A stretch of DNA of 54,422 bases from Alcanivoracaceae bacterium (GTDB taxonomy: Bacteria > Pseudomonadota > Gammaproteobacteria > Pseudomonadales > Alcanivoracaceae): the NCBI GenBank assembly GCA_029210325.1, contig JARGPU010000010.1, forward strand, positions 1-54,422. Direction: 5' to 3'. The position numbers and the translations under genes are program-made. A model generated the notes under the pieces. The model saw only the letters and a program-made list of their open reading frames with translations, ran no database searches and was not told the origin of the DNA. This document shows, one piece after another, positions 44,653 to 54,422 of this stretch (position 1 is its first letter; every line of letters starts with the position of its first letter).

Positions 44653-45618
44653 ATGGGACAGCCCGTAGACGGGAAAATTCAGATTCAGGTACAAGCCAGC
44701 CCGGAGCACGCCGGGTTGCGTCTTGATCAGGTGGCTGCCGAGCTTTTTGGCGGTTTTTCGCGGGCCAGGCTGCAGGAGTGGATCAAATCCGGCGCGCTGA
44801 CCGTAAACGGTGAGGTGGTCAAGCCTAAGCAGAAGCTGGTCGGCAGCGAGCAGCTGGCACTGGACGCGGTGTTGCTGCCGGAGGTTGAGGATGAGGCTGA
44901 GCCAATCACCATCAAGGTGGTGTACGAAGACGATGAGCTGCTGGTTATAGACAAGCCCGCCGGGCTGGTGGTCCATCCTGCGGCAGGGCATGCCGCGGGC
45001 ACCTTGCTGAACGGGCTGCTGCACCACAACGCCACGCAGGCCAATCTGCCGCGAGCAGGCATTGTCCATCGTCTCGACCGTGATACCACAGGGCTTATGG
45101 TGGTGGCGAAGACGCTTGAGGCGCATGCCTCGCTGGTTGCCCAGTTGCAGGACAAGAGCCTGTATCGAGAGTATGAAACGGTGGTTCAGGGTGTCATGAC
45201 GGGGGGCGGCAAGGTGGAGGCACCGATTGGTCGTCACCCAACGGACCGCAAGCGTATGGCTGTAGTGCAGTCGGGTAAGCCGGCAGTGACGCACTATCGG
45301 GTTACCGAGCGCTTTCGTGGCCATACTCTGGTCAGGGTGCAGCTGGAAACCGGCCGCACTCATCAGATTCGCGTCCATATGACCCATATCCGCTATCCGC
45401 TGGTGGGCGATCAGACCTACGGACGACTTCGTTTTCCGGCAGGCGCCAGTGCGCAGTTGCGCGACGCGCTGCATAAATTTCCCCGCCAGGCTTTGCATGC
45501 CCGTCGCTTGGGCCTTATCCATCCGGCCTCCGGTGAGGAAATGCGCTTCGAATCGCCGCTGCCGGAGGATATGGAGGCTCTGCTTGCAACATTGCGCAAG
45601 GATCGGGACGAGCAATGA
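44653..45618 (+). CDS. rluD: 23S rRNA pseudouridine(1911/1915/1917) synthase
   Basis: A 321-residue enzyme with an N-terminal S4 RNA-binding domain (about 18-75) and an RsuA/RluA catalytic domain with Asp142 in HRLDRDTTG. ETGRTHQIRVHM is the conserved C-terminal motif. It makes the pseudouridines of helix 69, including the one methylated by RlmH, whose gene is 5 kb away. Its stop overlaps pgeF by four bases. Confidence 0.97.
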   Translation: MGQPVDGKIQIQVQASPEHAGLRLDQVAAELFGGFSRARLQEWIKSGALTVNGEVVKPKQKLVGSEQLALDAVLLPEVEDEAEPITIKVVYEDDELLVIDKPAGLVVHPAAGHAAGTLLNGLLHHNATQANLPRAGIVHRLDRDTTGLMVVAKTLEAHASLVAQLQDKSLYREYETVVQGVMTGGGKVEAPIGRHPTDRKRMAVVQSGKPAVTHYRVTERFRGHTLVRVQLETGRTHQIRVHMTHIRYPLVGDQTYGRLRFPAGASAQLRDALHKFPRQALHARRLGLIHPASGEEMRFESPLPEDMEALLATLRKDRDEQ

Positions 45619-46358
45619 TGCTGCCAGGGCTGGAGCAGTGGCTGGTTCCTGACTGGCAGCCGCACCCCAGAGTGCGGGCTCTGGTTACCAGTCGCCGTGG
45701 CAATCATTCTCCTCCCCCCTGGGATGGCTTCAATCTGGGTGATAATTGTGGTGATGACAGTGCTCGCGTGGCAGCCGCCCGGGCTCACCTGCACCAGCAG
45801 ATCGGCACCGCCAGACCACCCTTTTGGCTTACCCAGATTCATGGCGTGCGTAGTGTTCGCTACGGTGATGCAGATCTTTGCGCCGATGGAGTTTGCTGTG
45901 ATCAGGTTGGTCATCCCTGTGCTGTGTTGACGGCCGATTGCCTGCCAGTGCTGATGGCTCGCCGGGATGGCAGTGCGGTGGGAGCCTATCATGCTGGTTG
46001 GCGGGGTCTGCTTGCCGGCATGTTAGAAGTCGGCGTGCAGCAGCTGGCGCCCGCAGCTGAGCCCTTATCCGCGTGGTTGGGGCCTGCCATTTGCCAGAGT
46101 TGCTATCAGGTAGGAGATCAAGTGCGCGACGCGTTTATCGCGACGGACCCGGGTGCCGCCGAGGGGTTTCTTAAGGATGGCCCCGGGCACTGGCGGATGG
46201 ACATGTTTGCCTTGGCTCGGCAGCGGCTGCAGGCCGTCGGGGTCAGTGATATTCAAGGTGGCAATTTGTGCACCAGCTGCTGTGCAGCTGACTATTATTC
46301 CTACCGGCGCGATGGCCAGACCGGTCGCTTCGCCACCCTGATCTGGCTCAACGACTAA
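45615..46358 (+). CDS. pgeF: Peptidoglycan editing factor/multicopper-like polyphenol oxidase family
   Basis: A 247-residue YfiH/LACC1-family protein. VLTADCLPVL, AYHAGWRGLLAG and CTSCCAADYYSYRRDGQTGR carry the metal-binding Cys and His residues. E. coli PgeF keeps L-Ser out of the first stem-peptide position; family members also show purine nucleoside phosphorylase/deaminase activity. Coupled to rluD by overlap, as in many gammaproteobacteria, and followed by clpB. Confidence 0.93.
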   Translation: MMLPGLEQWLVPDWQPHPRVRALVTSRRGNHSPPPWDGFNLGDNCGDDSARVAAARAHLHQQIGTARPPFWLTQIHGVRSVRYGDADLCADGVCCDQVGHPCAVLTADCLPVLMARRDGSAVGAYHAGWRGLLAGMLEVGVQQLAPAAEPLSAWLGPAICQSCYQVGDQVRDAFIATDPGAAEGFLKDGPGHWRMDMFALARQRLQAVGVSDIQGGNLCTSCCAADYYSYRRDGQTGRFATLIWLND

Positions 46359-46396
46359 GTCATCTTTCTCTGCTTTCCTGTGATCTGGTGGTCTTA

Positions 46397-46425
46397 CTTG
46401 AAAAGTGCGGCCAGTGGCCGCATCT
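46397..46425 (+). promoter_or_regulatory. clpB: Sigma-32-like heat-shock promoter of clpB
   Basis: CTTGAAA (46397-46403) and CCGCATCT (46418-46425) are separated by 14 bases, close to the sigma-32 pattern CTTGAAA-N13/17-CCCCATnT with one mismatch in the -10. Transcription would start about 30 bases before the clpB ATG. Confidence 0.6.
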
Positions 46426-46461
46426 ATGTGGCATCCAGATAAGATCCGGGAGAAGCAAATC

Positions 46462-49035
46462 ATGCGTTACGAAAAATTTACCGCACGTCTTCAGGAGGCG
46501 ATTGGCGAAGCTCAGTCGCTGGCGGTTGGGCGCAGTCACTCCTCCATAGAACCAGTGCACCTGATGTTGGCGTTGCTACGTCAACAGGGTGGTAGCGCGC
46601 GTCCGCTATTGGATCGAGTGGGAATCAATGTTGGTGATCTGGATGTCGCGCTACAGCTGGCGATAGATAATCTTCCAGTGATGAAGCCATTTAGCGGTGA
46701 CGTTCAGGTTTCACAGAATCTGGCGCGTCTATTTAATCTGGCGGACCGCGAAGCTCAGCAGCGTGGTGACCAGTATGTTTCCAGTGAGACGGTGTTGCTG
46801 GCGGCCTGTGATGATGGTGCCGATCTTGGCAAGATTCTATCCCGCGCAGGTGTTGTCAAAGAAGTTTTGGCGGAAAGAATTAGCGAGCTGCGAGGAGGCG
46901 AGTCAGTGAACGATCCGAATGCGGAAGAGAAGCGCGAGGCGTTGGATAAGTACACGGTAGATCTGACCAAGCGTGCTGAAGAAGGCAAGCTTGATCCAGT
47001 TATTGGTCGTGATGATGAAATTCGTCGCACCATTCAGGTCTTGCAGCGGCGCACCAAAAATAATCCGGTTCTGATTGGTGAGCCAGGTGTTGGTAAGACG
47101 GCGATTGTCGAAGGTCTTGCCCAGCGCATCGTCAACGGTGAAGTTCCTGAAGGCCTGAAAGATAAGCGTGTTTTGTCTCTGGATATGGCGGCGCTGATTG
47201 CCGGGGCAAAATATCGAGGTGAGTTTGAAGAGCGTCTCAAGGCAGTGCTGAATGAGCTGGCCAAGCAGGAAGGTCGGGTTATTTTGTTTATTGACGAGCT
47301 GCATACCATGGTTGGCGCTGGCAAAGCGGATGGAGCGATGGACGCTGGTAATATGCTTAAGCCAGCCCTGGCGCGTGGTGAACTGCATTGCGTCGGTGCA
47401 ACAACCTTAAATGAGTATCGCCAGTTTATTGAAAAAGATGCCGCTCTTGAGCGTCGTTTCCAGAAAGTGTTGGTGGATGAGCCAACAGTGGAGGACACCA
47501 TCGCCATTTTGCGTGGCCTGAAGGAGCGTTATGAGGTCCATCATGGTGTAGAGATTACTGATGGTGCAATTATTGCGGCGGCCAAGTTATCGCAGCGCTA
47601 TATCACTGACCGACAGCTGCCGGATAAGGCCATCGATTTGATTGATGAGGCGGGCAGTCGTATTCGCATGGAAATCGACTCCATGCCGGAGGAGATGGAC
47701 CGCCTTGATCGCAAATTAATTCAGCTGAAGATGGAGCGCGAAGCGCTGCGCAAAGAAACTGATGATGCGAGCAAGAAGCGTCTGGATAAGTTAGAGGAAG
47801 ATATTGATCGTCTTGAAAAGGAGTATGCCGATCTTCGCGAAGTATGGGATGCGGAAAAAGCCACTCTTGCCGGCGCCCAGAGTCATAAGGCGGAGCTGGA
47901 GAAGGCTCGCCTGGAGATGGATCAGGCTCGTCGCGCTGGTGACTTGAGTCGTATGTCTGAGCTGCAATATGGGGTTATCCCGGAGCTTGAGAATAGATTG
48001 AAGAGTGCTCAGGGTGCTGAGGTTGAGACGCAGCTGTTGCGTAATAAAGTTACCGATGAAGAAATTGCCGAGGTGGTTTCCAAGTGGACCGGTATTCCGG
48101 TGTCAAAAATGCTTGAGGGAGAGCGCGACAAGCTGCTGCGCATGGAAGACGCGTTACACAACCGAGTAGTGGGTCAGGACGAGGCCGTCGTCGCTGTGGC
48201 CAATGCGGTGCGTCGTTCACGGGCAGGTCTGTCTGACCCGAATCGTCCCAATGGATCGTTCCTCTTTTTGGGGCCAACGGGGGTGGGCAAAACTGAGCTA
48301 TGCAAGTCTCTGGCAGAATTCCTGTTCGATACCGAAGAGGCGATGGTGCGGATTGATATGTCGGAGTTTATGGAGAAGCACTCCGTGGCTCGACTAATCG
48401 GCGCGCCTCCCGGATATGTGGGCTATGAAGAGGGAGGCTATCTCACAGAGGCGGTGCGCCGCCGCCCCTATGCAGTGCTGCTGCTGGATGAGGTTGAGAA
48501 GGCTCATCCGGATGTTTTCAATATCCTGCTGCAAGTTTTGGACGACGGGCGTCTGACTGACGGTCAGGGGCGCACGGTGGACTTCCGCAATACTGTTATC
48601 GTGATGACCTCGAACCTGGGTTCGGATTTGATCCAGCAAATGGCTGGAGAAGACAACTATGAGCGAATGAAGTCGGCGGTGATGAATGTGGTTGGTGGCC
48701 ATTTCCGACCGGAGTTTATTAACCGTATCGATGAGGTGGTTGTATTCCATCCCCTGGCCCGGGATCAGATCCATGGTATTGCCAATATTCAGCTGGATGG
48801 TTTGCGTCGCCGCTTGGCAGAGCGCGATCTGAAGATCGAGTTGACCGCCGAGGCGCTCGACCTGCTGGTGGTTGCTGGTTACGATCCGGTGTATGGCGCC
48901 CGTCCTCTGAAGCGGGCGATTCAGCAGCGCATTGAAAACCCTCTGGCGCAGCGCATTCTCAGTGGCGATTATGCTCTGGGGGATGTTATCAAAGTGGCTG
49001 TTGAGGGTGACACGTTGGTTTTTAGTAAGTCCTGA
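46462..49035 (+). CDS. clpB: ATP-dependent disaggregase ClpB
   Basis: An 857-residue Hsp100 protein, the same length as E. coli ClpB. The start at 46462 follows GGGAGAAG. It has an N-terminal domain (1-145), AAA-1 with Walker A GEPGVGKT at 206-213, the coiled-coil M-domain (about 410-520) and AAA-2 with Walker A GPTGVGKT at about 604-611. It solubilises aggregates with DnaK. The ClpP-binding loop of ClpA/X is absent as expected. Regulation by sigma-32 is supported by the upstream promoter. Confidence 0.98.
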   Translation: MRYEKFTARLQEAIGEAQSLAVGRSHSSIEPVHLMLALLRQQGGSARPLLDRVGINVGDLDVALQLAIDNLPVMKPFSGDVQVSQNLARLFNLADREAQQRGDQYVSSETVLLAACDDGADLGKILSRAGVVKEVLAERISELRGGESVNDPNAEEKREALDKYTVDLTKRAEEGKLDPVIGRDDEIRRTIQVLQRRTKNNPVLIGEPGVGKTAIVEGLAQRIVNGEVPEGLKDKRVLSLDMAALIAGAKYRGEFEERLKAVLNELAKQEGRVILFIDELHTMVGAGKADGAMDAGNMLKPALARGELHCVGATTLNEYRQFIEKDAALERRFQKVLVDEPTVEDTIAILRGLKERYEVHHGVEITDGAIIAAAKLSQRYITDRQLPDKAIDLIDEAGSRIRMEIDSMPEEMDRLDRKLIQLKMEREALRKETDDASKKRLDKLEEDIDRLEKEYADLREVWDAEKATLAGAQSHKAELEKARLEMDQARRAGDLSRMSELQYGVIPELENRLKSAQGAEVETQLLRNKVTDEEIAEVVSKWTGIPVSKMLEGERDKLLRMEDALHNRVVGQDEAVVAVANAVRRSRAGLSDPNRPNGSFLFLGPTGVGKTELCKSLAEFLFDTEEAMVRIDMSEFMEKHSVARLIGAPPGYVGYEEGGYLTEAVRRRPYAVLLLDEVEKAHPDVFNILLQVLDDGRLTDGQGRTVDFRNTVIVMTSNLGSDLIQQMAGEDNYERMKSAVMNVVGGHFRPEFINRIDEVVVFHPLARDQIHGIANIQLDGLRRRLAERDLKIELTAEALDLLVVAGYDPVYGARPLKRAIQQRIENPLAQRILSGDYALGDVIKVAVEGDTLVFSKS

Positions 49036-49047
49036 CGCAGGCAGTGC

Positions 49048-49082
49048 CAACAAAAAGGCCGTCACAGACGGCCTTTTTGTTG
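49048..49082. terminator. Bidirectional rho-independent terminator
   Basis: A perfect 16-bp stem (49048-49063 with 49067-49082) with loop ACA, core GGCCGTC/GACGGCC and A5/T5 flanks, between convergent clpB and the DUF4124 gene. Confidence 0.9.
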
Positions 49083-49109
49083 TTTGTCACCAGTACTTAA
49101 GTTTTTTGT

Positions 49110-49571
49110 CTATGGACACAGCTTCAGGGCTTCCTGTGTCTCCTCGATCATCTTCTGGCGCCCTTGGTCGTCCAGAGTGATGACCTCTCCGGTATCCGGG
49201 TCAGTAGTACGAACCACCGGCCGGTTGCGCAATTCATCCAGATTCTTGCGGTGCTGCTCGCAGCGCTCCTGAGTGGCTTGGTCGGGAGCAGTGGCTTCCT
49301 GCTCCGCCTCGGCTTGCTGCTTGGCCTGCTGCTGACGGGCCGCTTCTGCCCGCTGTCGCTGTGCCTTGAGGCGCTCTAGCTCCGCATCCTGATCCGAAGA
49401 GGGACCAAGGGTGCGAACCTCCTTGCTCTGAACGCCTTCTGGCGGAGGGGTTTGGGTGTAGTGGGTGACCCCGCTGTCATCGGTCCAGCGGTAAAATTTT
49501 GCCGCCGTCGCTGTGCCGCACAGTAGTACGCCGATCATCAGTGTGGTGACTATTCGAGCCTGACGGATCAT
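49110..49571 (-). CDS. DUF4124 domain-containing exported protein
   Basis: A 153-residue protein starting at ATG 49571 with GGAGAAACC upstream. A signal peptide ends near TATAA, followed by the DUF4124 core KFYRWTDDSGVTHYTQTPP (about 24-42). The middle is a Glu/Gln/Ala-rich coiled coil (about 60-100), and a conserved-looking C-terminal part holds two cysteines (RCEQH and LCP at the end). Common in gammaproteobacteria; function unknown. Probably periplasmic. Confidence 0.85.
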   Translation of the reverse strand: MIRQARIVTTLMIGVLLCGTATAAKFYRWTDDSGVTHYTQTPPPEGVQSKEVRTLGPSSDQDAELERLKAQRQRAEAARQQQAKQQAEAEQEATAPDQATQERCEQHRKNLDELRNRPVVRTTDPDTGEVITLDDQGRQKMIEETQEALKLCP

Positions 49572-49951
49572 GGTTTCTCCGCAATTCATTGTTATCCTGC
49601 GCTAGAATGCCCTGCCTGGGCTCCCTGCGGCAACCCCGCCGGGACTTTGGCTGTTTGACAACGGGTATTTATCTGCCAGAATTGCTGGTCTCCGGAGTTC
49701 GAGACCGCCCGTCGCAACACCCCCGCAACGGACCGGCCGGGAATCCGGGCGTCGTTACCGCGGCGTCCTAGCAGTGACACTGCCACACCGTCCCCATAGT
49801 CTGCTCCGCGGTGGCCAACCTCCGCCCGGCATGTCGGAAAGCCCAATAGCGCTTTCCTTTCGCAGACCAGTAAAACCGACGATGGATATAGCCAAGGCTG
49901 GACGGCGCCGCCGTGCCGGCTCGTGTGGTTTGAATAGTAGAGGGCTTCACT
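49572..49951 (+). other. Long structured leader and promoter region of ilvI
   Basis: The 380-base gap between the DUF4124 gene and ilvI contains no convincing gene. A sigma-70 promoter (49655-49682) would give a leader of about 260 bases. Just after it are a GGTCTC/GAGACC hairpin (49687-49706) and a CGCCCG/CGGGCG pairing (49706-49711 with 49746-49751). I found no leader peptide enriched in Ile, Val and Leu codons. An RNA regulatory element is possible but unproven. Confidence 0.45.
49655..49682 (+). promoter_or_regulatory. Sigma-70 promoter of the ilvI operon
   Basis: Perfect TTGACA (49655-49660), 16-base spacer, then CAGAAT (49677-49682). It would start transcription near 49689. Confidence 0.6.
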
Positions 49952-51673
49952 GTGGAAAAATTATCTGGCGCGGAGATGTTGGTTCGCGCGTTGCAGGACG
50001 AAGGTGTAGAAATCATTTTCGGCTACCCGGGTGGTGCCGTTCTTCATATTTACGATGCTCTGTTCCAGCAGGACAAGGTGCAGCACATTCTTGTGCGCCA
50101 CGAGCAAGCCGCGACCCATGCTGCGGACGGCTACTCCCGGGCGACCGGCAAGCCCGGGGTGGTGTTGGTTACCTCCGGGCCTGGCGCGACTAACGCGGTA
50201 ACCGGTATTGCCACAGCCTATATGGACTCTATTCCGATGGTGGTGCTATCGGGGCAGGTGCGTTCAGACTGGATTGGCGACGACGCCTTCCAGGAGACTG
50301 ATATGGTGGGTATCTGCCGGCCAATCGTGAAGCACAGCTTCTCGGTGCGAAAGCCTGAAGATATTCCCGAGATGATGAAGAAGGCCTTTTATATCGCCAC
50401 CACGGGTCGGCCTGGCCCTGTGCTGGTAGATATTCCCAAGGACCAGACCAGTCCGCTGGTGAAGGTCCCTTACGAATATCCGAAGAAAGTCAAAATGCGC
50501 TCTTACTCGCCGGTGGCTCGCGGGCACTCTGGGCAGATTCGCAAGGCAGTCGACGAGATGCTTAAAGCTCGTCGTCCGGTTATCTACGCCGGTGGCGGGG
50601 TAATTCTGGGTGATGGCAGCGAGTACTTGACCAAGCTGGCCAAGTTATTGAATTTCCCCGTGACTAACACGTTGATGGGGCTTGGCGCCTACCCTGGATC
50701 TGATCCGCAGTTCCTCGGCATGCTCGGCATGCACGGCACCTACGAGGCCAATATGGTTATGCATAGCAGCGATCTGATCGTTGCGGTGGGAGCGCGGTTT
50801 GATGACCGTGTGACCAATCATGCGGAGAAATTCTGCCCGGGAGCCACAGTGATTCATGTGGATGTTGACCCGGCAAGCATTTCCAAGAATGTGCGCGCTG
50901 ATGTGCCTATTGTTGGGCCGGTACGGCAGGTGCTTGAGGAAATGGTCTCGATGATTGAGGAGTCGCCGGATCGCCCTGATGCCAAAGCGCTGGAGCGCTG
51001 GTGGGACGAGATCAAGGGGTGGCGTGAATATCATGGGCTTCGCTATGAAGTGAACGATGGCGGTCCCATGAAGCCGCAGCAGGTAGTGCAAGCGCTATAT
51101 AAGGCTACCAAGGGCGATGCCTATGTGACCTCAGACGTGGGCCAGCATCAGATGTTCGCTGCCCAGTTCTACAAGTTTGACCAGCCACGTCGATGGATCA
51201 ACTCCGGTGGTCTCGGCACCATGGGTTTTGGCCTGCCTTCGGCCATTGGTGTTCAGTTTGCTTTCCCGGATGCGATGGTCGCCTGTGTTACCGGTGAAGG
51301 CTCGATTCAGATGAACATTCAGGAGCTGTCTACCTGTCTGCAGTACGGCCTGCCGATCAAGGTTATTAACATTAATAATCAGGCTTTGGGCATGGTTCGC
51401 CAGTGGCAAGACATGCAGTACGGTGGTCGTCATAGTCAGTCGTACATGGACTCTCTGCCAGACTTTGTCCGCTTGGCAGAGTCCTATGGCCATGTTGGGA
51501 TTCGCGTCGACCGAATCGAAGATCTGGACGAGGCAATGGAAAAAGCGTTTTCCCTGAAGGATCGACTGGTATTTATGGATATCTATGTGGATCCGAGTGA
51601 GCACGTATACCCGATGCACATCGCCGATGGTTCGATGCGCGACATGTGGCTCAGCAAAACGGAGCGGACCTGA
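49952..51673 (+). CDS. ilvI: Acetolactate synthase large subunit
   Basis: A 573-residue thiamine-diphosphate enzyme starting at GTG 49952 (AGAGGG upstream). It condenses pyruvate with pyruvate or 2-oxobutyrate, the first common step to Val, Leu and Ile. [13 protein letters not shown] (Glu activating ThDP), the FAD-region FDDRVTNH and the ThDP-binding GEGSIQMN with NNQ are present. The small subunit gene starts two bases after its stop. The symbol ilvI rather than ilvB is chosen by its pairing with ilvH. Confidence 0.97.
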   Translation: MEKLSGAEMLVRALQDEGVEIIFGYPGGAVLHIYDALFQQDKVQHILVRHEQAATHAADGYSRATGKPGVVLVTSGPGATNAVTGIATAYMDSIPMVVLSGQVRSDWIGDDAFQETDMVGICRPIVKHSFSVRKPEDIPEMMKKAFYIATTGRPGPVLVDIPKDQTSPLVKVPYEYPKKVKMRSYSPVARGHSGQIRKAVDEMLKARRPVIYAGGGVILGDGSEYLTKLAKLLNFPVTNTLMGLGAYPGSDPQFLGMLGMHGTYEANMVMHSSDLIVAVGARFDDRVTNHAEKFCPGATVIHVDVDPASISKNVRADVPIVGPVRQVLEEMVSMIEESPDRPDAKALERWWDEIKGWREYHGLRYEVNDGGPMKPQQVVQALYKATKGDAYVTSDVGQHQMFAAQFYKFDQPRRWINSGGLGTMGFGLPSAIGVQFAFPDAMVACVTGEGSIQMNIQELSTCLQYGLPIKVININNQALGMVRQWQDMQYGGRHSQSYMDSLPDFVRLAESYGHVGIRVDRIEDLDEAMEKAFSLKDRLVFMDIYVDPSEHVYPMHIADGSMRDMWLSKTERT

Positions 51674-51675
51674 TC

Positions 51676-52167
51676 ATGAGACGGATCATTTCAATCCTGA
51701 TGGAAAATGAGCCAGGTGCTCTGTCCCGTGTGGTGGGTCTGTTCTCCCAGCGCGGTTATAACATCGAAACCCTGACGGTGGCGCCCACTGAAGATAGAAC
51801 GCTGTCCCGACTAACACTGACCACCTTGGGCGATGATCGGCAGATTGAGCGCATCACCAAGAATCTGAACAAGCTGATCGAGGTGGTCAAGCTGGTGGAC
51901 CTGACTGAAGGCCCGCACATTGAACGTGAGCTTATGCTATGCAAGGTCAAGGCCACCGGTGCCCAGCGTGCCGAGGTCAAGCGCACCGTGGATATCTTCC
52001 GTGGCCAAATTGTCGATGTGACCAGTTCGGTCTACACCGTCCAGTTGGCCGGCACCTCGGATAAGCTGGATGCCTTTGTTGGCACCATTGGCGATGCTCA
52101 GGTTCTGGAAGTGGTGCGTACCGGGGTGTCAGGTATTTCCCGGGGTGAGAAGGTGCTGAGCATCTGA
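51676..52167 (+). CDS. ilvH: Acetolactate synthase regulatory small subunit
   Basis: A 163-residue ACT-domain protein from ATG 51676. The N-terminal ACT segment ENEPGALSRVVGLFSQRGYNI (spanning about residues 10-30) binds valine for feedback inhibition, and the C-terminal half is the usual IlvH activation domain. Two bases separate it from ilvI, so the subunits are cotranslated. Confidence 0.97.
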   Translation: MRRIISILMENEPGALSRVVGLFSQRGYNIETLTVAPTEDRTLSRLTLTTLGDDRQIERITKNLNKLIEVVKLVDLTEGPHIERELMLCKVKATGAQRAEVKRTVDIFRGQIVDVTSSVYTVQLAGTSDKLDAFVGTIGDAQVLEVVRTGVSGISRGEKVLSI

Positions 52168-52211
52168 TTTGTGCGCCGGTGGTGGAGTAATCGCCGGCAG
52201 AATCGTATTAT

Positions 52212-53273
<1,062 letters not shown>

Positions 53274-53293
53274 TCTTGGCGCTGTGGTGCTAT

Positions 53294-53322
53294 TAAAAAG
53301 CGCGGCTTCGGCCGCGTTTTTT
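53294..53322 (+). terminator. Rho-independent terminator after ilvC
   Basis: CGCGGC-TTCG-GCCGCG with a stable TTCG tetraloop followed by six T residues. Confidence 0.9.
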
Positions 53323-53388
53323 GTTTGCCGATAGCGGATAATCTGGGCATATGTCGATGGCCAGCTGGACTGGGCGGAGGAGTAGCCA

Positions 53389-54189
53389 ATGAATGAGCAT
53401 CAGGACAAACCGGCGGAAAAACCGGAGGATCACGAATTTGAGGTGATAGAGGTGGATGCCGCTCGTCAGGGCGTGCGGCATAAGGGGGTGTACCTGCTCC
53501 CCAACCTGATCACCACCGGCGCCATGTTTGCCGGCTTCTATGCCATCGTAGCGGCCATGAATGGTCATTTCGAAAGTGCGGCAATTGCCATTATCGTTGC
53601 TGGCATTCTGGATGGCCTTGACGGCAGTGTCGCCAGAATGACCAATACCCAGTCGAAGTTTGGCGCAGAATACGATTCGTTGTCCGACTGTGTTGCCTTT
53701 GGCGTAGCGCCGGGGCTGGTAGCCTACGCTTGGGCGCTGACGGATCTTGGCAAGCTCGGTTGGGCGGCTGCTTTTATCTATGTGGCTTGTGCCGCCCTGC
53801 GCCTGGCCCGGTTTAATGTCCAGGTGGAGACCTCGGACAAGCGCTATTTCACAGGGCTGCCGAGCCCCAGTGGCGCGGGTTTGGTGGCCACCATGGTGTG
53901 GCTAGGCGCTGCCAAGGGTATTGACGGGCACGACGTGGCGTTTGTGGTGGCGTTTGTCACCGCCGCCGCGGGTTTATTGATGGTGTCTTCCGTTCGTTAC
54001 CAGAGTTTCAAGGAGTACCACATTGGCAGGGTCCCGGTCAGGGCGTTGTTGGGGGTAATTATTGCCTTTGCGATTATTGTCATTGATCCGCCGCTGGTGC
54101 TTCTTGCTGTGGGGCTTATCTATGCCGGCAGTGGGGTGGTGCTTGACCTGGTTCGGCGCTACCGGCAAAGGAGGGCCTCGGCCGCTTGA
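53389..54189 (+). CDS. pssA: CDP-diacylglycerol-serine O-phosphatidyltransferase
   Basis: A 266-residue polytopic enzyme making phosphatidylserine at the inner membrane. The CDP-alcohol phosphotransferase motif spans about residues 75-100 and reads D-G-x2-G-x-A-R, x8, G, x3, D, x3, D; LPSPSGAG follows. It is the membrane (type II-like) form rather than the E. coli phospholipase D-like PssA. An acidic soluble N-terminus of about 30 residues precedes the first helix. Placement after ilvC is common in Pseudomonas relatives. Its product feeds phosphatidylethanolamine, the donor for EptA. Confidence 0.95.
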   Translation: MNEHQDKPAEKPEDHEFEVIEVDAARQGVRHKGVYLLPNLITTGAMFAGFYAIVAAMNGHFESAAIAIIVAGILDGLDGSVARMTNTQSKFGAEYDSLSDCVAFGVAPGLVAYAWALTDLGKLGWAAAFIYVACAALRLARFNVQVETSDKRYFTGLPSPSGAGLVATMVWLGAAKGIDGHDVAFVVAFVTAAAGLLMVSSVRYQSFKEYHIGRVPVRALLGVIIAFAIIVIDPPLVLLAVGLIYAGSGVVLDLVRRYRQRRASAA

Positions 54190-54212
54190 GGTTTGCTGAA
54201 GGATTGTTTTTT

Positions 54213-54244
54213 GGCCGTTTTTCGGGCGAAAAACAGCCTTTCTT
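54213..54244 (+). terminator. Rho-independent terminator after pssA
   Basis: GTTTTTC-GGGC-GAAAAAC with outer GGC/GCC pairs, followed by TTTCTT. Confidence 0.7.
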
Positions 54245-54295
54245 GGGTTAATTGACTGTTTCGTGACCGAACAATCAAAAGATAATGAAAAGTAG

Positions 54296-54323
54296 TTGAC
54301 TCCGGTGCGCCGTTCCATAGAAT
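54296..54323 (+). promoter_or_regulatory. Ribosomal RNA operon promoter
   Basis: TTGACT (54296-54301), a 16-base spacer and TAGAAT (54318-54323) followed by the GC-rich discriminator GCGCACC, typical of stringently controlled rrn P1 promoters. An A-rich stretch at about 54270-54293 upstream could act as an UP element. Confidence 0.85.
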
Positions 54324-54357
54324 GCGCACCCACAGCGACGGCATAGCAGCCGACGCG

Positions 54358-54422
54358 GCGGGAACTTCCCGCAGCTCTTTAACAATCAGGCAGACAAACG
54401 TGTGAGCTCTGATGGGGCGATA
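54358..54422 (+). promoter_or_regulatory. rrn leader with boxB-like hairpin and boxA antitermination site
   Basis: A GCGGG-AACTT-CCCGC hairpin (54358-54372) is followed immediately by GCTCTTTAACAA (54374-54385), the Nus-factor boxA of ribosomal operons, and GTGTGAG downstream resembles boxC. The 16S gene must begin beyond the window edge; no 16S sequence is present here. Confidence 0.85.

Noticed and set aside
44629-45615. Long open frame antisense to rluD
   Set aside because: rluD is unmistakable on the plus strand, and the antisense translation is rich in His, Arg and Gln with no family features.
49589-49771. Short open frame in the ilvI leader as an attenuator peptide
   Set aside because: It has no run of Ile, Val or Leu codons, begins before the predicted transcription start and lacks a ribosome-binding site.

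Overview
The window is a stretch of chromosome from a marine-type gammaproteobacterium, most likely an Alcanivorax-like or Marinobacter-like member of the Oceanospirillales/Pseudomonadales. The pointers are a two-domain fatty acyl-CoA reductase of the Marinobacter wax-ester type, a gammaproteobacterial order of cell-wall genes (proA-nadD-rsfS-rlmH-mrdA-rodA-mltB-rlpA-dacA), an ilvI-ilvH-ilvC-pssA run, and rho-independent terminators and Shine-Dalgarno sites of ordinary proteobacterial form. I saw no phage, insertion sequence, CRISPR array or tRNA. Placement is inference from gene content and remembered family sequences, not from a search.

Layout. Positions 1-9700 are a lipid and accessory region: a truncated short-chain dehydrogenase cut by the left edge, a large surface lipoprotein with an Asp-box propeller and five C-terminal repeats, an OsmC-YcaO fusion, the fatty acyl-CoA reductase, and a divergent FabR-like TetR regulator with a perfect palindrome between them. 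Positions 9800-15300 hold small soluble enzymes (zinc-ribbon protein, nitroreductase, dienelactone hydrolase-like protein, ABM monooxygenase, HAD phosphatase) and a MoxR ATPase/VWA pair. Positions 15300-24600 hold a hybrid 7TMR-DISM histidine kinase, an orphan molybdopterin oxidoreductase, soluble pyrophosphatase, a periplasmic rhodanese, PPi-dependent phosphofructokinase, the peptidoglycan recycling ligase Mpl and an RDD membrane protein.

Positions 24573-42233 are a long minus-strand housekeeping array for lipoate synthesis (lipB, lipA), D-amino acids and cell wall elongation (ybeD, dat, dacA, rlpA, mltB, rodA, mrdA), ribosome maturation (rlmH, rsfS), NAD (nadD) and proline (proA). It is split between lipB and ybeD by a plus-strand block (copA, cupredoxin, MDR oxidoreductase, eptA) concerned with copper and envelope stress; eptA carries a textbook PmrA-type direct repeat.

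Positions 42400-54189 contain a RhlA-like alpha/beta hydrolase fused to a c-di-GMP-binding PilZ domain, bamD, rluD-pgeF, heat-shock clpB with a sigma-32-like promoter, a DUF4124 protein, and the branched-chain amino acid genes ilvI-ilvH-ilvC followed by pssA. The right edge stops inside the leader of a ribosomal RNA operon: promoter, boxB-like hairpin and boxA are visible, but 16S itself is not.

The most interesting candidates for further work are the hydrolase-PilZ fusion, the FAR/FabR-like divergon with its palindrome, the OsmC-YcaO fusion, a shared TGACC-N5-GGTCA site in front of two redox genes, and the long structured leader of ilvI.
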